This document shows positions 63,903-64,000 of a stretch of 64,000 bases of DNA, piece after piece (positions within the stretch are counted from its first letter, which is position 1; each line of letters begins with the position of its first letter). The DNA is taken from the NCBI RefSeq assembly GCF_024606225.1, contig NZ_JAGRPU010000002.1:124001-188000 (forward strand). The letters run 5' to 3'. A program made the translations under genes and the position numbers. The notes below the pieces were generated by a model. The model was given only the letters and a program-made list of their open reading frames with translations, did no database searches and was not told the origin of the DNA. Source of the stretch: Endozoicomonas sp. ISHI1 (lineage in GTDB: Bacteria; Pseudomonadota; Gammaproteobacteria; Pseudomonadales; Endozoicomonadaceae).

Positions 63903-64000
63903 AAGACTGGCAGAAGCGAAAGCCCTATAAATCGAGTCTCTATGGTGTTTTACCGGCAAGTGCATCCACAAACCGTAACCGAGCAATTGCAATAAGTAGA

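Noticed and set aside
1-64000. tRNA, rRNA, CRISPR arrays, insertion sequences with transposase, prophage
   Set aside because: Looked for T-loop-like motifs, spaced direct repeats and transposase-like or phage-like products by eye and saw none; a covariance-model scan would be needed to exclude small RNAs.

Overview
The window looks like chromosomal DNA of a marine, host-associated gammaproteobacterium of the Oceanospirillales type. An Endozoicomonas-like animal symbiont is my best guess. The guess rests on gammaproteobacterial gene neighbourhoods (hemA-prfA-prmC beside lolB, holD-rimI, aroQ-accB-accC-prmA, frdABCD), moderate GC content, and Ysc-family type III secretion (T3SS) genes mixed with proteins carrying eukaryote-like or adhesive motifs. 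The genus is inference and was not tested by search.

Layout. 0-13 kb: lolB and a TPR lipoprotein run leftward, divergent from hemA-prfA-prmC and hemH. Then come an orphan protein with two PPxY motifs, a YajG-type lipoprotein, and leuA behind a candidate leucine leader peptide, followed by a holD-like gene and rimI. 12.8-21.3 kb is an accessory stretch: a 167-bp hairpin element, a frameshifted secreted lectin-like gene, a GIY-YIG-like protein, an NCS2 purine permease, trmA, a secreted glycosyltransferase-like protein, sanA, a decayed solute-binding protein and a STAS protein. 21.7-27.3 kb: an EAL/degenerate-GGDEF protein, a sugar-phosphate transferase, yvcK and glpD.

27.4-32.7 kb is the first T3SS block: sctC with a LysM domain, divergent from sctX-sctY-sctV. 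32.8-41.4 kb: a GNAT enzyme, two small unknown genes, a DUF1631 protein, an HPt protein, an ECF sigma/anti-sigma pair, a short-chain dehydrogenase, an adenosine/adenine deaminase and a possible T3SS-linked protein. 41.4-44.7 kb: frdABCD on the minus strand. 45.2-55.9 kb is the second T3SS block, all leftward. In transcription order it reads: large candidate secreted protein, tip protein, LcrH/SycD chaperone, SctE, SctB, SctW, SycN-like chaperone, SctI, SctJ, SctK, SctL. 56-64 kb is housekeeping: a CBS protein, ppa, dsbD, aroQ, accBC, prmA and a DUF3426 protein.

How the genes work together. The two T3SS blocks encode the outer ring, inner ring, rod, export gate, stalk/regulator, gatekeeper, tip, translocon and chaperones. 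The ATPase, C-ring, needle, and the SctD and SctR-U components are not here, so the locus is split and must be completed elsewhere. The most unusual signal is a roughly 35-residue module (core MGFS-x-SQ-x-DALLSLADPDD) found in the tip protein, in SctE, and as two good plus two degenerate copies in SctB. Other notable signals are the LysM-secretin fusion, the PPxY protein, and the frameshifted duplicated lectin whose stop codon is supplied by the hairpin element.
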